A stretch of DNA of 64,000 nt from Delphinapterus leucas (taxonomy: Eukaryota; Chordata; Mammalia; Artiodactyla; Monodontidae). Shown piece after piece: positions 46,189 to 57,290 of this stretch. The DNA is taken from NCBI RefSeq assembly GCF_002288925.2, contig NW_022098076.1, positions 73,804,358-73,868,357 of the forward strand. The letters are read 5' to 3'. How positions within the stretch are numbered: the stretch's first letter is position 1; the number at the start of each line of letters is the position of its first letter. The notes under the pieces were generated by a model that had not been told where the DNA came from, ran no database searches, and saw nothing but the letters and a program-made list of their open reading frames with translations. The position numbers were made by a program, and so were the translations under genes.

Positions 46189-46500
46189 GATGTGACTGTA
46201 TTTGGAGATAGGACCTTTAAAGATGTGCTTAAGGTTAAATGAAGTCATATGGGTGGGCCCTCACCCAATATAACTGGTGCCCTTATATGAAGCAGAAGTT
46301 AGAACACACACACAGAGCACATGAGGACACAGAGAGAAGGCACCATCTGCAAGTCAAGGAGAGAGGCCTCAGAGGAAACCCAACCAGCCCACACCTTGAT
46401 CTTGGACTTCTGGCCTCCATAAATGTGAGAAAACAAATTTCGGTTGTCTAAGCCACCCAGTCTGTGGTATTTTGTTTCGGCAGCCCCAAATTCAAATACA
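46189..46500 (+). mobile_element. MaLR (MLT1-type) LTR, 5'-truncated
   Basis: Contains gatgtgactgtatttggaga, gggtgggccctcacccaata, caccttgatcttggacttct, and tctaagccacccagtctgtg, ending near caaatacag. Lacks the first part of the LTR. Confidence 0.88.
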
Positions 46501-47814
46501 GTATCTAATACAGTATCCAAAGTAATTCTCACCAGTTCAAGAATAGTCATCTTTTTATGTATCTCTATATCACTTCTACTACCTAGTTATACCTTTAATA
46601 AATGTTTCTTATAAAAATATTTTATTTCTAATCTAATGCCTTTAGGGAGGAAATGTAAAATATTGACATTTAACAGGATTGTATTTTAATTGCTTTGTAC
46701 TTTTAGGAGTCACATTTCCTTTGAATCTTGGAAAAGCTGATGGGAAAGACATAAATGAACTGGATGCTCTTGTCATTTGTGTTGGTGGAATATCACCTTG
46801 CTGATGTGTTATTATTTAAAATATCTGGATAGATTGATTTCTTTTCTTTTCTGAAGAGTGTGTGGATTAATAACAGACCCCCTCAATTTAGCAGCACAGC
46901 AGGGAGGAACTAATACTCAGGCTTTGTCCTACCAGCAGGGAGCAGAGTGCTGAGTGAGAATAATGCAGTCTAATGAAGGGACCATCTTCCTGGCCTGGAC
47001 ATGTTCCCAAGAGCAGTCAGACTGAGGGGACTAACCAGTTTTGTCAGTAGCAATTAACTAGAATAGAGATGTGAGGGGCCAGCAGCTGTTCTACTCCATT
47101 TAATGTTCACCCAGAACCTTTCTAAGAGCTTTAAAATCATGTGATGTGAGTTCAAATTCCATTTTTAATAGCAGAGTTATGGCCAGGACTTGAGGGCACG
47201 ACTGCATTCAATTTATTTGTCTCCTCTCCATTCAGAGGCATGAGAGAAATTTGCCGACAGTTAGTACCCACGTGTCTGTGGAATTCAATCAAATATGAAT
47301 GGGGAAATCTTTCGCATTGACATGGTACTTCTTACTGATAGGTAGATGTGAGTAAGTATGTGTGTAAATGCATAAATATGGGTATTCTAGGTGTATTATT
47401 TAAAAACTTCCCTTAAATAATTTGTTAGGCATAAATTTTCTTCTTAGTGAACTAAGCATTACCATTATTATTTTGATCAGAAAAAAAGGAAAGATGCAAA
47501 CAAGTCTTCAGAGCTGAGTCACGTGGTAAAGTGTTTTTACCACGTGTTAAGTGTTTAAAGCTCACCAAGGACCCCCTTCCTTCCAGAGACGCTAAACAAT
47601 GGTGTATTTCCAACTAACTGCTTTCCAGGGTCTAGAGAATTAGGGTTACATCATTGCCCTAGAATATAAATGAATGTTGTTTCACCAAAGGGCACCATAA
47701 ACAGATGTTCTTCCTCCCCCTTCTTTAACTATAAAACACTTTAGCTGTTGTTGTTTTTAAAAAGAATCTGTAGTCATATTTCAAAGAGACTTTCATTCCC
47801 TTTGGGGCAAGAGG
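46501..47814. other. Unrecognised sequence containing an E-box hairpin
   Basis: About 1.3 kb with no recognised repeat or exon, apart from the perfect inverted repeat at 47520-47546 listed separately. Confidence 0.4.
47520..47546. promoter_or_regulatory. Inverted repeat carrying two CACGTG E-boxes
   Basis: Arms cacgtggtaaa (47520-47530) and tttaccacgtg (47536-47546) are perfectly complementary with a 5-nt spacer. Each arm holds a CACGTG, the core site of bHLH-zip factors such as USF, MYC/MAX and TFEB. Start-to-start distance is 21 bp, about two helical turns. Binding is inference only. Confidence 0.4.
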
Positions 47815-47819
47815 ATTAA

Positions 47820-48040
47820 TATTTATTATCACTTGCCATGAACCTGGCATATGTTATCTCATTTAATTCTCCAAGTAACCCTTTGAGGTAGGGACTAGTA
47901 ACCCTAATGTAAAGCTGAGGAAACAGAGACCCAGGAGGATTAAAACTTCCCTGGGGCCACCGAGGGTATAAGTACACAGTCAAATTTCAACCTGGGTCCA
48001 TAATCCTGCACAGGCCTTGCTCCTTCTACCCCGTTCACTG
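47820..48040 (-). repeat. MIR SINE, minus strand
   Basis: Reverse-complement MIR: atgttatctcatttaattct, ccctttgaggtagggactag, aaagctgaggaaacagagac, then tttcaacctgggtccataat. Confidence 0.85.
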
Positions 48041-48382
48041 CTTTTTAAATTCTCTAAGGCTGACTGTTATTAGAATCTAAGCGTGATCTATAAAAATTAA
48101 ATGGCTTCTCTATTTTAATTAACACATCATGAAAAACTGGCTAGGGGAATTTTCATCAAATTTGGAGGCAATGTATGGGATGGTCTGACTTTAAAAAGTA
48201 GACAACCTGGCACATATAAGATTCACTTTGGAGGAAACTGAGGAGCGCCACAGGGCTAATGTCTTTGGGCAAATGGAGAAACATCGTCCTTCAAGGGCAA
48301 ATAAAAGTGACATCCAACAAAAAGGCATTTGATGGTTGTCTAGAGAAGGGACGCTTAATCAAGGGCAACCGAGAAGGATGCT
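48041..48382. other. Unrecognised sequence
   Basis: No recognised repeat or exon. Confidence 0.4.
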
Positions 48383-48777
48383 ATGCTACTCTGCTTGGGC
48401 TGCCGTAACAAAAGACCACACACTAGGGGGTTTAAACAACAGAGATTTATTTTCTCAGTCCTGGAGGCTGGAAGTCCAAGATCAAGGTGTCGGTGAGTTG
48501 GGTTTCTTCAGAGCTCTCTTTCTTTGGCTTGCGGATGGCCACCTTCTCACTGTGTCTTCATAAGGTCTTCCCCTCTGTGTGTGCACATGTAAGTGTCCTA
48601 ATCTCATCTTATTAGAAGACCAGTCATGTTGGATCAGGACTCACTTGCGTGACCCGGTTTTACCTTAACTACATCTTTAAAGACCCTATCTTCAAATACA
48701 GTCACATTCTGAGGTACCAGGTGTTAAGACTTCAACAAATGGATTCTGGGAGGGGGGACACAATTCAGCCCATAATA
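48383..48777 (-). mobile_element. MaLR (MLT1-type) LTR, minus strand
   Basis: Starts ctactctgcttgggctgccg, then aacaacagagatttattttc, ctggaggctggaagtccaag, ccttaactacatctttaaag, acagtcacattctgaggtac, and ends attcagcccataata. Near complete, solitary. Confidence 0.9.
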
Positions 48778-49510
48778 GATATTCAAAGAACATCTGAGTG
48801 CTAAAAATGGAAGGCAGTCGAGACACTATTCAGAGCGTCTGAAACGGAGGTTCATGATATACCCATGGGGTGGCATGGCATGTCAAAGGGAGCCTGCTCT
48901 TTCCCAGAAAGGGAAACCAAAGCCTAGGAGAAATACTTGGCCGCCAATTAGGAGGGACATACCCTATGTCTAAGATGTCATGGACAACAAACACAATGGT
49001 TTCAGTTACAAGCCCCAAATGAAATTATGCTAAGAAACCTGATATCAGTTGGATGTCTGAAGTTTGTTACAACTACTCAGACTGAAAGTGGGAGGTAGCA
49101 TTAAGGGATATATTATTCAAGAGAAAGGTCCTGTTGGAGACTCAGAGTGCCCACAATATTCATCAATGAAACATCCAGGGCTCAGACACTATTAAAAATA
49201 TAATACCTTCAGGATTTATGAGAGTGATTTCAACGTGGTGTGATAAGAGGGAAGCAACATAGATCCCCTGTATATCAATGATTTCCTTCAACTACTTTTT
49301 AACTCTCAAATCCCCAAGATTTTCTACAGGTGTCTATTTCACCAGGAATAAATCACAACATCCCAAATTGCAGGTGTTCATTTCTAATTGATATGTTTCA
49401 GAAGCTAGCATAGGAGGACCCAAAGTGATCAGCAGCAGCAGTTTGTTCGTACGTGCCCCTACAAGAGCTATTTAGATACACTTCATTACAAATTTGAAAA
49501 AACTTGAGGT
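48778..49510. other. Unrecognised sequence
   Basis: About 730 bp; no recognised repeat or exon. Confidence 0.4.
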
Positions 49511-49514
49511 TCTC

Positions 49515-50010
49515 TATCAGCCCCATCCAACAGAAATATAATGAGGGCCGTACATGTAACTTAAAACTTTCTAGCAGCCACATTGAAAAAGTAAAAAGAA
49601 ACAGTGAAGTTAATTGCAATAACATTTAATTTAACCTAATTATCCCAAAATCTTACCTTTTCAACATATAACCAATACAGAAGTTATTCATGAAGTATTT
49701 TATGTTCTTTTTTGTGTACTAAGTCTTTGAAACCCTGTATATATTTTTTTAGAGTATGTCTCAATTTTCATTGAAAATAATACTTGCTCTTCATGTAGGT
49801 TTCATAAAATTTACAGTTAGAAAAGTAGATTCGCCTATCCATATTGTTCTAAACCTAACTTAAAACATTCTTAATAATTTAATCAAGCACATTTTCAATT
49901 TTAAATTTAAATTAATTCTTAAAAATTTAGCTCCTCAGTCATACTAGACACATTTCAGGTGTATATTTGCCATATGGAGCAGGTGGCTACAGATTTTGAC
50001 AGCATAGCTT
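49515..50010. repeat. Ancient DNA-transposon-derived repeat, probably hAT-like
   Basis: Contains atccaacagaaatataatga, tttctagcagccacattgaa, aagtaaaaagaaacagtgaa, ttcatgaagtattttatgtt, tgtactaagtctttgaaacc, and agacacatttcaggtgtata. This order matches a common mammalian repeat with inverted ends. Family name not certain. Confidence 0.6.
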
Positions 50011-50194
50011 TGAATACAATTACATGAACACATTTAAAGAAATAACTATAATTAAGGAAAATTATTAGGTTCAACCTCATTTTTTCTTGTCTCTATTATG
50101 CTTTAATGATGGCTAATGATTTTTCTGACCCAAACAAGTCATAAGTAAGAAGGGAGGGTGACATGGTGACATAGTAAGATCACACAGAAGGTCT

Positions 50195-50340
50195 GGATGA
50201 CAGTCTTGCCTTTGTCCCCACCCATTGGGGTGACCTTGAGCAAATCACCTCACTTCTCATACCCTCAGCTTCCTCACCTGTGAAAAGAGAGAGTTGGTCT
50301 AAAATCTCTTCTAGCTGTGACTTTTTATAATCTAAAGTCA
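50195..50340 (+). repeat. MIR-like SINE
   Basis: Contains ggggtgaccttgagcaaatc, accctcagcttcctcacctg, then gttggtctaaaatctcttct and agctgtgactttttat. Closely parallels the MIR-like copy at 44.8 kb. Confidence 0.65.
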
Positions 50341-51160
50341 CTGAAGAATTGAAGTTGGCTTGTGTGAATTATATCATGAGAAAAATATTTTGCTAACATT
50401 ATGAAAATCTGTTTTCCTCTTATTCATTACACTCACAACACACAGGGTAATATCAATGTACTAAACTAAAATTTGTCAAGCTATCAAGAGTTAAGCAACT
50501 GAAGACCAAATCACCTGGACGTGTCACATCCCCTGAGTCAGTAAGAGAACAACCTTGTGAGTGGTGACTCCTTCCAGGGGAAACAAGCTAAGTTCGAGCC
50601 CCTCCTATGTCCCTTTTGGAAGAGCCAACTGGAAGTCTGCTGTTTGGCTTGTCCTGAGTCAGGTGAGGCTTTACCAAGTGTCGAGGTTCACTGTTCATGT
50701 GATGATGAATGACACTTTTTAATCTAATGCTTGATTTAGCTGATAGCAGCTTTTATAATAAGAGGTATCAATTAACCAAATAAGTGGCAACTTATTCTTT
50801 ATTAATCTTATGTTCTTGAGTATTATTTAATTCTGTGACTTTTAAAAATTCTCTTTTTCTGACTAAAATAGCAATATTGTATGTTTTTTAAATTTCTGAG
50901 AAAGGCATTCTTATTCACAGTCATATAGGGTTCATCTCATAGAACTCTCAATAACATTGAGCATTATCATAATTTTTAACCTCGCTTATTTGTTAGGCAA
51001 AAAAGGTATCTTTTATTGTTTTAATCTGTACTATGTGTGGGTATTTATGTATGTATGTATATGAGTACACATTTATCTATGAAACATGTATATGCACATA
51101 CATACATACATACAAAATCATGAACTTTTAAAAATTTCAGGTGAAAATTTTCATAATAAG
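50341..51160. other. Unrecognised sequence with an inverted tetranucleotide repeat
   Basis: About 800 bp without a recognised gene or family. The stretch at 50690-50870 is AT-rich with several TAAT-type motifs. See the separate microsatellite entry. Confidence 0.4.
51041..51113. repeat. Inverted (TATG)n / (CATA)n tetranucleotide arms
   Basis: tatgtatgtatgtat at 51046-51060 and catacatacatacatac at 51097-51113 are mutually complementary, separated by about 36 bp. Confidence 0.9.
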
Positions 51161-51164
51161 CATA

Positions 51165-51765
51165 TCAGTCTGAGTTCCATCACAGAAACAGAGCCAGTAG
51201 GAAGAATTTGTTTATTTACAGCTGGCCCTCCATATCCGTGGGTTTCGCAATTGTGAATTCAACAATTTTATACATCATTTTATATAAGGGAGTTGAGCAT
51301 CCATGGATTTTAATATTTGTGAGGGCTCCTGGAACCAATCCCCCATGAATACTAAAGGATGACTGGTATTTGCTTGTTTATTTATTTATTGCAAAGAACT
51401 GGTTTTTACAGTTGTGGGAGCTGACCAGGCAAATCCCAAATCCATAGAGCATCTGTCAGGAAAGACAGGCAGCAGCTCAGAGGCATGAGCTGAAGCGGTT
51501 CTCTCTCTCCACAGGTGGAATTTCTTCTTCGGAGGAACCTCATTTCTGCTCTTAAGATCTTTCAACTGATTGAATCAGGCCCACCTATATTATGGAAGGT
51601 AAGTAATCTCCTTTACTTAAAATCAATTGGTTAGAGACATTAACCGCATCTATTAAATATAGTTACACCAAGATTAGCGTTTGAACAATTGATTGGGTAA
51701 TAGTCTAGCCAAGTTGATGCAGAAAACTAACAATGGGTTATGTAAAAGAATTTCCTTACTGCCCA
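51165..51765. repeat. Old dispersed repeat, split by a Tigger MITE
   Basis: Left: agttccatcacagaaacaga then gccagtaggaaga. Right: gaactggtttttacagttgt, aatcaggcccacctatatta, then tagtctagccaagttgatgc. This is a familiar dispersed mammalian repeat, perhaps an L1 3' end, but I cannot assign it firmly. Confidence 0.55.
51219..51365. mobile_element. TcMar-Tigger MITE with terminal inverted repeats
   Basis: Begins cagctggccctccatatccg and ends atactaaaggatgactg; the reverse complement of the end matches the beginning at most positions. TA borders lie at or next to each end. Internal landmarks atataagggagttgagcatc and ctggaaccaatcccccatga are typical of Tigger-derived MITEs. Confidence 0.88.
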
Positions 51766-51954
51766 CACAGCATACTACATTCTTCATTGGAATTTTCAGT
51801 TTGATTTCCAGTTATAACACTTTATTCTTCCGAATCTCAACTACCAAAAAGGAGTGACCTCAGTAGATAAATATAAAAATATTGTAGATGCAGAGCACCT
51901 GAATCTTGCAGTAATATTTTACTTGCAGCCTTCATTCCATCAAAATATGAGGAG

Positions 51955-52300
51955 CATCTTCTTTGCCAAAAGCACCATGCTGGTAGGCTTTATGGGGGAT
52001 ACCAAGATAAGAAAGCCATAAAGGAGATGTATGGGTTATTATGAAAGAGAGGAAAATGTGAAAAGTACTCTAATGAAACACCATAACTTTAGTAGGTATT
52101 CCAAAAGGGGAGTTGGTATTTTTGACTGCGGGGGTGAGGTCAGGCTTCATGAAAGAGGGGATATTTCAAAAATAAGAGATATTTGGTGTTGGACATTCAG
52201 ATAGAGAAAATATTAGTAAAAAACACACAGAACTAGAAACTTATAAGATACAGAAGCACATGGTATTGGAAGAGAAATAGTGAGGAAAAATTAGAAAAGA
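51955..52300 (-). repeat. L2 LINE fragment, minus strand, diverged
   Basis: Contains accaagataagaaagccata, agtactctaatgaaacacca, then gaggtcaggcttcatgaaag and ttggtgttggacattcagat, in the order of reverse-complement L2. Strongly diverged. Confidence 0.5.
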
Positions 52301-52329
52301 TGTAAAGACCAGATGTCAGTGTTTCAGAT

Positions 52330-52690
52330 ACTGCTAGGCTAAAGGAGGAGTTTCATTCTACAATCCATTGGGGAGCCCCTTGGGGAAGAGGGTAGTGGGT
52401 GGGCACTGGGGTAGGACTGGAGCCTGGGTTCACTGGGCCAACCAAGTGCTGGGGACCACTGGAGTGGGCCCAGTGAATGGGTCCTCAGAGTCCAGTGTGG
52501 TACTGGAACTGCCTGGGAGCCTGGTTTTGTGGAAGCCAGCCTGGACACTAGCCTGGTGCTAGGGTGAGCCTGGAGCCTGGGGCTTCGAGAATCAGCCTGT
52601 AACCTCAGTCCACAGAGCCAGTCTGGAGTCTAGGTCCGTGGCTAGCCTGGTGCTGGGGTGGGCCTGGGGATGTGGGAGCCGTCCTGGCAG
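52330..52690. repeat. Degenerate GC-rich minisatellite-like block
   Basis: Short motifs such as gagcctgg, gccagcctgg and ggtgctggggt recur. The string ctagcctggtgct occurs at 52548 and 52642 (94-bp spacing), each followed by a related gggtg(a/g)gcctgg. Weak frames on both strands (64-69 codons) come from this repetition. Confidence 0.7.
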
Positions 52691-53517
52691 CTCTAGAATT
52701 CCTGAGGTCTGTAAGGAATAAACAAAGTGCAAATGTCCTCTAGAATATTGATGGAATCTCGTCTCTTGGCCTTCCCTAGAAGAAAAGCTCTATTACAGTC
52801 CAGGGTGTTTTCAGGACAAGATCCCCCATGGGAGGTTATACTCTCTAGAACTGTGCTTTTCCACCTGATGTGCAGGCCCCGCTTTTGGAGATTCTGAATC
52901 AGTGGGTGTGCCGTGGGGTCAGATGTACCACCAGCAGGACAGCTACCCACCTAGGAGCAGCCTAGTCCTGAAGTATAAACCTATTCCAAAATAGAAGGCC
53001 AGAATATGTTTCTTGAGTCAGCTTACTAAAGGACCCTACCTTGACACAGCTTTGGAAATTCACTCAAAGCAATGTGGAATTTCAGGAGTGTGGCCTGAGG
53101 TCTGGGCGTATTTAGTCTGGGGCTTTGGACACATACCTGTCTAGGAAAAAGGACAGAGTAGACTTGTGCCTGGAAACCTTGGGTGTACTTGAGTTCATAT
53201 TCTCAATTTTTGTATAGTTAAGATTTGGGGGATATCTTTTTTGGTATATTATTTGGTATATTTTTTCCTGAAAACCAGGTTTCCTGGGCTAGAGAGTGGT
53301 TTTTCTTTAAGTATAATAGGAATTCATTGTTTATCATCTAATAGGCTATAGACTAGATTCAAAGATACCATGACAGAGTTGACATAAAAGATTAAGAAAC
53401 TTAGAACTCAAGAGACACAGTAAAATCTGATTAAATATGTCAGCAACTTGTAAGTGTCTTTTTTGGGGGAGCATAGAGGAATGTAAAGTGTATCTTGCAT
53501 TGTAAATTAATGTGATC
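52691..53517. other. Unrecognised sequence
   Basis: About 830 bp. A weak MER5-like patch may lie near 52840-52930 (attctgaatcagtgggtgtg), not firm. Confidence 0.35.
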
Positions 53518-53570
53518 TTTTTTTTGTTTTTTGCCGTACGCGGGCCTCTCACTTTCTCTCCCAGTTGAGA
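53518..53570 (-). mobile_element. 3' stub of a CHR-type SINE
   Basis: T-rich tail, gccgtacgcgggcctctcac, then tctctcccagttgag, which resembles the next part of the SINE with about 10 bp missing. The rest of the element is absent. Confidence 0.8.
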
Positions 53571-54199
53571 ACTTGTTGAGGCTCTAGACTATGCCTTTTC
53601 AGACTCCAGTCATCTGTTTGGGTTGCTTAGAGTTGACCACACGGAGGAAACCAAGGTAGCTCATCAGGTATAAGCTGTGTGCTATTTTCAAATTTCATTT
53701 GATTAATAGGTGATTGTCAAGACTTCCACTATTCTGTGATACAGAACACTAACGGGCAGGCTTTGGGCTATGCAAACTCTCAGAAATTGTATGCAACATT
53801 GAGTATATATGCAAATAGCATCTTCTATCCCACCTCACCCCCAGCAGAAAATCGACAGTTTCATCAGTTTTTCACAGGACTTCAAGACCCAAACAAGATC
53901 TAGAACTTGTGCTCTGGTGACTCAAACAAGCTAAGAGAGTCTCAGAAAAAAAGGGAAAGGCAGGACTTACTGGAGATGGAGTACCAAATTCATAACGACA
54001 TTTTGCTTATAAAAAAATAAGCTTCATATATTTTAAAAATTATGTTGATGGTTAGTGGACATGCAGAAAGAATTACTGGTTACATAACACCTCATGTATA
54101 AATTCTTATTTTCATCTTTGTACAGAATGACACTCCCCTTTTTAGAAGTGGGATATAATACAATTTAATCAATATTTTGTGTAAGACATTTCACTAGGT
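53571..54199. other. Unrecognised sequence
   Basis: No recognised repeat or exon. Confidence 0.4.
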
Positions 54200-54720
54200 G
54201 TTGAAAAGTCACATTGCTTTTTTTTCTCCTGAAATTATAGTGACAGGTTATTTGCCTGTTTGTTCTCCTGTTCTTCTCTGTATCATAAGGAGCTGTATCC
54301 CCCTTTTTAGGCTCCCTTGTCAACTGATTTCCAAGTAGATTTGGCTAATCAAGGCATTGGAGACATTTGAGGGGAGAAGAATTGTGTAATTGTGTGGCAA
54401 TGCTGGCTGCACCTGAGTCTCTTCAATTACTACAACTCCTGGGAGACAACTATTTTCCCCATGATCCCAGATCTTGTTGGTTAGCTCCAACCATGCTTCT
54501 GGCCCTATGGTTCTGGGTTCTGGCAATACTGCCTCTACCACTTTCTCTCATTGTCTCACAAGCCCCACGTGAGGGAAGGGCTTTCTGCTATTGTTAATCT
54601 CTGGTTCGTCTCATTAAAACTATTTGTTTTTGTTAAATCTCCCATCACCTACATAATAAATTCCCTCAATTCTCTCTATTTGAAATACCTAGAGTGGTTC
54701 AGTTTTCCTTAGTGAATACT
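54200..54720. repeat. Possible ancient dispersed repeat, family not assigned
   Basis: Reads gtcaactgatttccaagtag, gattccagatc-like middle parts, ttctgctattgttaatctct, attaaaactatttgtttttg and an end near atactaactatacaacag. The order feels like a known mammalian repeat, but I cannot name it. Confidence 0.4.
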
Positions 54721-54724
54721 AACT

Positions 54725-55150
54725 ATACAACAGTATAGAATAGGTACACAAATAATTTAAATAAAAGGCAGGCTAAATGAGATGCAATGAAAGAAAAATT
54801 GCCTTGAGTTTTTAAGAGGAGTAGTGAGTATGTCTAGATATGGTGAGAAGCTCCTAGGAAAGGCTTCCCGAAAGAGCAGGCCTTTGAGATAGTCCTGAAA
54901 GGATGGAGAAAAAATTGACAGTAGACCTAGGGGGTGAGGGATGGGAGAGGAAAAGCACAATTCCATGCTAAGGGAGCAAAATAAGAAGAGGGATACAAAC
55001 AGAAAACCAAAATAATTTTGTGGGGAGACAGGAATAATATAGGTTTGTTAAATTAAGAGAAATATGTAATAGGACTGTACTGGGGAGGTTCTAAATGCCA
55101 GGGGAATGAGAATGTACTTTCTAAGTTCAGGAAGCCCTGGACATTGAATA
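54725..55150 (-). repeat. L2 LINE fragment, minus strand, diverged
   Basis: Contains aggaaaggcttcccgaaaga, gcaggcctttgagatagtcc, then tgaaaggatggagaaaaaat, which match reverse-complement L2. The right part (55020-55150) is less certain. Confidence 0.6.
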
Positions 55151-55189
55151 AAAGATGAAATATTTTGAATTATGTCATATTTTTTGGTC

Positions 55190-55305
55190 CACATTTGTTT
55201 GTTCATTGTTTCAATGACTATTTATTGAGTGTCTAGGTTCTGGAGCACACAGTGAAAGAAAAACAGATAAAAATCCCTTCCTGAGCTTGTATACTAGTAG
55301 ATTTG
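55190..55305 (-). repeat. L2 LINE 3' end, minus strand
   Basis: Contains tttcaatgactatttattga, gtgtctaggttctggagcac, then aaaatcccttcctgagcttg, the reverse complement of an L2 3' end. Confidence 0.75.
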
Positions 55306-56050
55306 TTTAATATCTGTGAATAATTTTGATCACCTATGGCTTGGATTTAAACTTAGGTTAGGAAAGGCATGAGGCGATATTGGATGGATGCTAGCTGGAT
55401 GCCAGCTGAGCAGGGAAGAAAGGCAGGACAGTACAGCACATTTACCATAGATGTATCCCTCTTTTGGAAACCCACTCTGAAATAATTACTAGGCCAAACT
55501 GGACCACTTTGTTTTAAATTACAGATGTTGCCTCCTGTAATATTCAAATCCTCTCGTGAAAGAAAGGTTCTGACAGGAGTCAGATCAAAGACAAGACTGA
55601 AATAAAACGAAAAGTTGTTCAAAATAAATGCAGCTTTCTTTAACCAAAAACGTTGGTTGCAAATTTTGTCAAGTAGCACGTTCCTCTTTTTTTCAGTAGG
55701 GTGATAATAACAGTGCCAACTTCAGCCAAAACTGAAAAATAGGCAAGGTTTTTCCAAACACCCCAACTTCCAAATGTTATGACTTTGCCCGTGGGTTGGT
55801 ATTTCTGTTTCCTTACTCTTTCGCCTCTGCTCGATGTCCCCAAGCTCTAGTTTAGCTCAGAGAAAGTTCAAGCCTTTCTAAATGTCTTTGGATGGAATTT
55901 TATGCGTCTAGACTAAGCCATGAGCATCTCTCATTGAGACTCTTACAAAAGCCTTCTCACTGATTTTTCCATATCTAATGAACTTCATTCCCTTTCTGTA
56001 TTTTCCTCAGCTTTAAATATATTTATAATCATATCATACCCACTGCCCCC
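55306..56050. other. Unrecognised sequence
   Basis: About 750 bp; no recognised repeat or exon. The 108-codon minus-strand frame at 55353-55679 has no domain features. Confidence 0.4.
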
Positions 56051-56054
56051 TTAA

Positions 56055-56400
56055 ATCCCCTTTATGGTTTCCCACAGCCCCTTCCTGTGCTTCCAGCATC
56101 ATCCTGCCACCTCTCCAGCTCTCTCTCAACACTTTTCATTGATTGATTCAAACCTCAGCTCTCACTTAAAGTTCTTTCCTCAAGGGAGTCCTTGGGGACA
56201 CCTACTTTCTCCAACCTTTTGCTGGTTTAGGTCTCCCATCGCACTTTCCCATCACCCCTGTATGTCTCCACCATTCCAGATATGGCACCAAGAGTTAATC
56301 AGTTATTGTACGTTATCTCCCATTAAACCTGTGCTCCATGACAGCTGTGATTGTATTTGTTTGATTCAAATCTATATTTGAATACCTAGTAGAGCTGGTG
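56055..56400 (+). repeat. L2 LINE 3' end, plus strand
   Basis: Contains cctcagctctcacttaaagt, tctttcctcaagggagtcct, cattaaacctgtgctccatg, and ctagtagagctggtggtgca, in plus-strand L2 order. Confidence 0.75.
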
Positions 56401-56980
56401 GTGCATGGTAAATTTCCAATTAAAATATACTTAATTAATAATTACTACCTAATGAAAAATTAGATTTTGTTTTAGGAATAGGGTTTGTGGGCCTCTTCCC
56501 CATATCTTGTATATTTCACACACTAGGAGGTCTCCTACCAGGTTATAAAACAAGTTCAGGGAATAAAGATGGAACCTCAAACCACGGAGCTGAGAATTCT
56601 ATGTCTCTGAGCATCTTTCTGAGCTAAGTTCGGATTGCACACTTTCAGAGAAAATTGTACAAATAATGTACAGTATTTTGAAAAATAAATGTTTCACATT
56701 CCACGTAGAAAAATTTCCTTTAACCTAGACATTAATGGAGTCTTCTGTAATTTTTTTTTCTTAAAATGGCTGCATACAGGCCAAATGGAACATACTGCTT
56801 GATTAGCAAGCCAGTCATCTCAGCAGGGGGTGGTTAGCCAGAAATTTCTGCTGTGTCCTCATAATCTAACTAGTGCAGGTATGCTGTAAAGGCTCTGTGT
56901 CTGACAATTTTTCCCACCTCCTCTAAAGCGTCTGGAAGTTACCATCACAGGCAACATAGCAACAGTGAATATTGCCCTAA
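56401..56980. other. Unrecognised sequence
   Basis: No recognised repeat or exon. Confidence 0.4.
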
Positions 56981-56993
56981 TAACTCAGCATTC

Positions 56994-57277
56994 TTTTTTT
57001 TTAAATTAATTAATTAATTAACTTATTTTTGGCTGCATTGGGTCTTCGTTGCTGTGTGAGGGCTTTCTCTAGTTATAGCGAGAGGGGTCTGATCTTCGTT
57101 GTGGAGCTCCGGCTCTAGGTGCATGGGTATCAGTAGTTGCGGTGCACAGGCTCAGTAGTTGTGGTGCATGGGCTTAGATGCTCCGTGGCAAGTGGTATCT
57201 TCCCAGATCAGGGCTGAAACCTGTGTCCCCTGCATTGGCAGGTGGATTCTTAACCACTGCACCACCAGGGAAGGACG
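56994..57277 (-). mobile_element. CHR-type SINE, long form, minus strand
   Basis: T run and (TTAA)n tail, ttttggctgcattgggtctt, and ccaccagggaagg at the right. Flanked by taactcagcattc (56981-56993) and taactcaacattc (57278-57290), one mismatch. Confidence 0.93.
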
Positions 57278-57290
57278 TAACTCAACATTC

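Noticed and set aside
50690..50870. AT-rich stretch with TAAT motifs as a developmental enhancer
   Set aside because: The motif density is what AT-rich sequence gives by chance; it cannot be supported without conservation data.
51046..51113. CRISPR-like or other spaced direct repeats
   Set aside because: Only simple microsatellite arms; no regular spacers anywhere, and the genome is mammalian.
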